Assembly: GCA_003505715.1 (NCBI GenBank)
Contig: DNXU01000496.1
Span: 25,046-30,575 of the forward strand
Origin: Cyanobacteria bacterium UBA8803
Lineage (GTDB): Bacteria > Cyanobacteriota > Cyanobacteriia > Cyanobacteriales > Coleofasciculaceae
Length of the DNA stretch: 5,530 bases
Direction: 5' to 3'
Part shown: in pieces, positions 5,361 to 5,530 of the stretch
Numbering within the stretch: position 1 is the first letter of the stretch
Layout: every line of letters starts with the position of its first letter
The notes under the pieces: model-generated
The model's database searches: none
What the model saw: only the letters and a program-made list of their open reading frames with translations
Told to the model about the DNA's origin: nothing
Translations under genes and position numbers: made by a program

Positions 5361-5473
5361 ACAAGCAGAGATAAAACAGAGGAGAATTATTGCCATTTAA
5401 ATATTTAGCAATCTCAGCAACTTCCTTCTTTGGATAGATTATTCAGAGAATAGTAACAATTACCTTGAAAATC

Positions 5474-5522
5474 GGGAATGGAGAATGGGGTATGGGGAAT
5501 GGAGTATGGGGAATGGGGAATA
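5474..5522. repeat. Heptanucleotide tandem repeat, seven copies
   Basis: Seven consecutive 7-bp units run from 5474 to 5522: GGGAATG, GAGAATG, GGGTATG, GGGAATG, GAGTATG, GGGAATG, GGGAATA. The first, fourth and sixth are identical; the others differ by one or two bases. This matches the short tandemly repeated repetitive class known from heterocystous cyanobacteria. It is non-coding as seen, and the right edge of the window follows 8 bp later. Confidence 0.9.
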
Positions 5523-5530
5523 GGTTTACC

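Larger units (their letters stand above)
5185..5473. other. Non-coding region upstream of treZ
   Basis: No open frame or RNA gene can be supported here. It holds a HIP1 octamer, one strong inverted repeat (5334-5360), and otherwise unremarkable AT-rich sequence. A GAGGAG at 5379-5384 precedes a TTG-started frame of about 15 codons, too weak to call. The treZ promoter may lie here or between 5095 and 5150, but no box pair is convincing. Confidence 0.5.

Noticed and set aside
5379..5436. GAGGAG followed by a TTG-started frame of about 15 codons
   Set aside because: Too short, with a weak start codon and no recognisable peptide; likely chance.
1..5530. CRISPR array, tRNA/rRNA or defence system
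   Set aside because: The repeats are tandem or hairpin-like without regular spacers, no cloverleaf was recognised, and no gene product resembles a known defence or Cas protein.

Overview
The window looks like a chromosomal stretch of a cyanobacterium, most likely a repeat-rich filamentous or Chroococcidiopsis-like genome. This rests on three perfect GCGATCGC (HIP1) octamers (3950, 4616, 5321), a 7-bp tandem-repeat array of the short tandemly repeated type at 5474-5522, several short inverted-repeat elements between genes, moderate GC and a trehalose-synthesis gene. The genus cannot be named from this sequence alone.

Layout from left to right. An 8-bp tandem repeat at the left edge runs into the 3' end of a small leftward gene (20-235) for a polar 71-residue protein. 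A 121-bp divergent promoter region follows, with an inverted repeat that could be an operator. A rightward gene (357-914) encodes an isochorismatase-like cysteine hydrolase with an intact Asp-Lys-Cys triad. A 137-bp MITE-like element (925-1061) separates it from a rightward gene (1083-1613) for a 2H phosphoesterase of the cyclic-phosphodiesterase type. A leftward gene (1731-2777) converges on it; its product is unassigned, with a membrane-like N-terminal part and a C-terminal part that recalls the iron-binding catalytic domain of Rieske oxygenases. The next 470 bp is non-coding and holds a nested inverted repeat, a palindrome cluster, a second MITE-like element with TA ends and a convincing leftward intrinsic terminator. 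That terminator belongs to treZ (3248-5080, leftward), the maltooligosyltrehalose trehalohydrolase. The last 450 bp is non-coding and contains three repeat structures, including a 16-bp GC hairpin in the probable treZ leader.

The genes do not form an obvious pathway or operon. TreZ releases trehalose from maltooligosyltrehalose made by TreY, but no treY lies within the 450 bp upstream. The cysteine hydrolase and the phosphodiesterase share an orientation, but an inserted element separates them and neither substrate is known. I see no CRISPR array, RNA gene, transposase, phage or defence module. The parts most worth a second look are the unassigned protein at 1731-2777, the repeat elements lying against start sites, and the leader structure of treZ.
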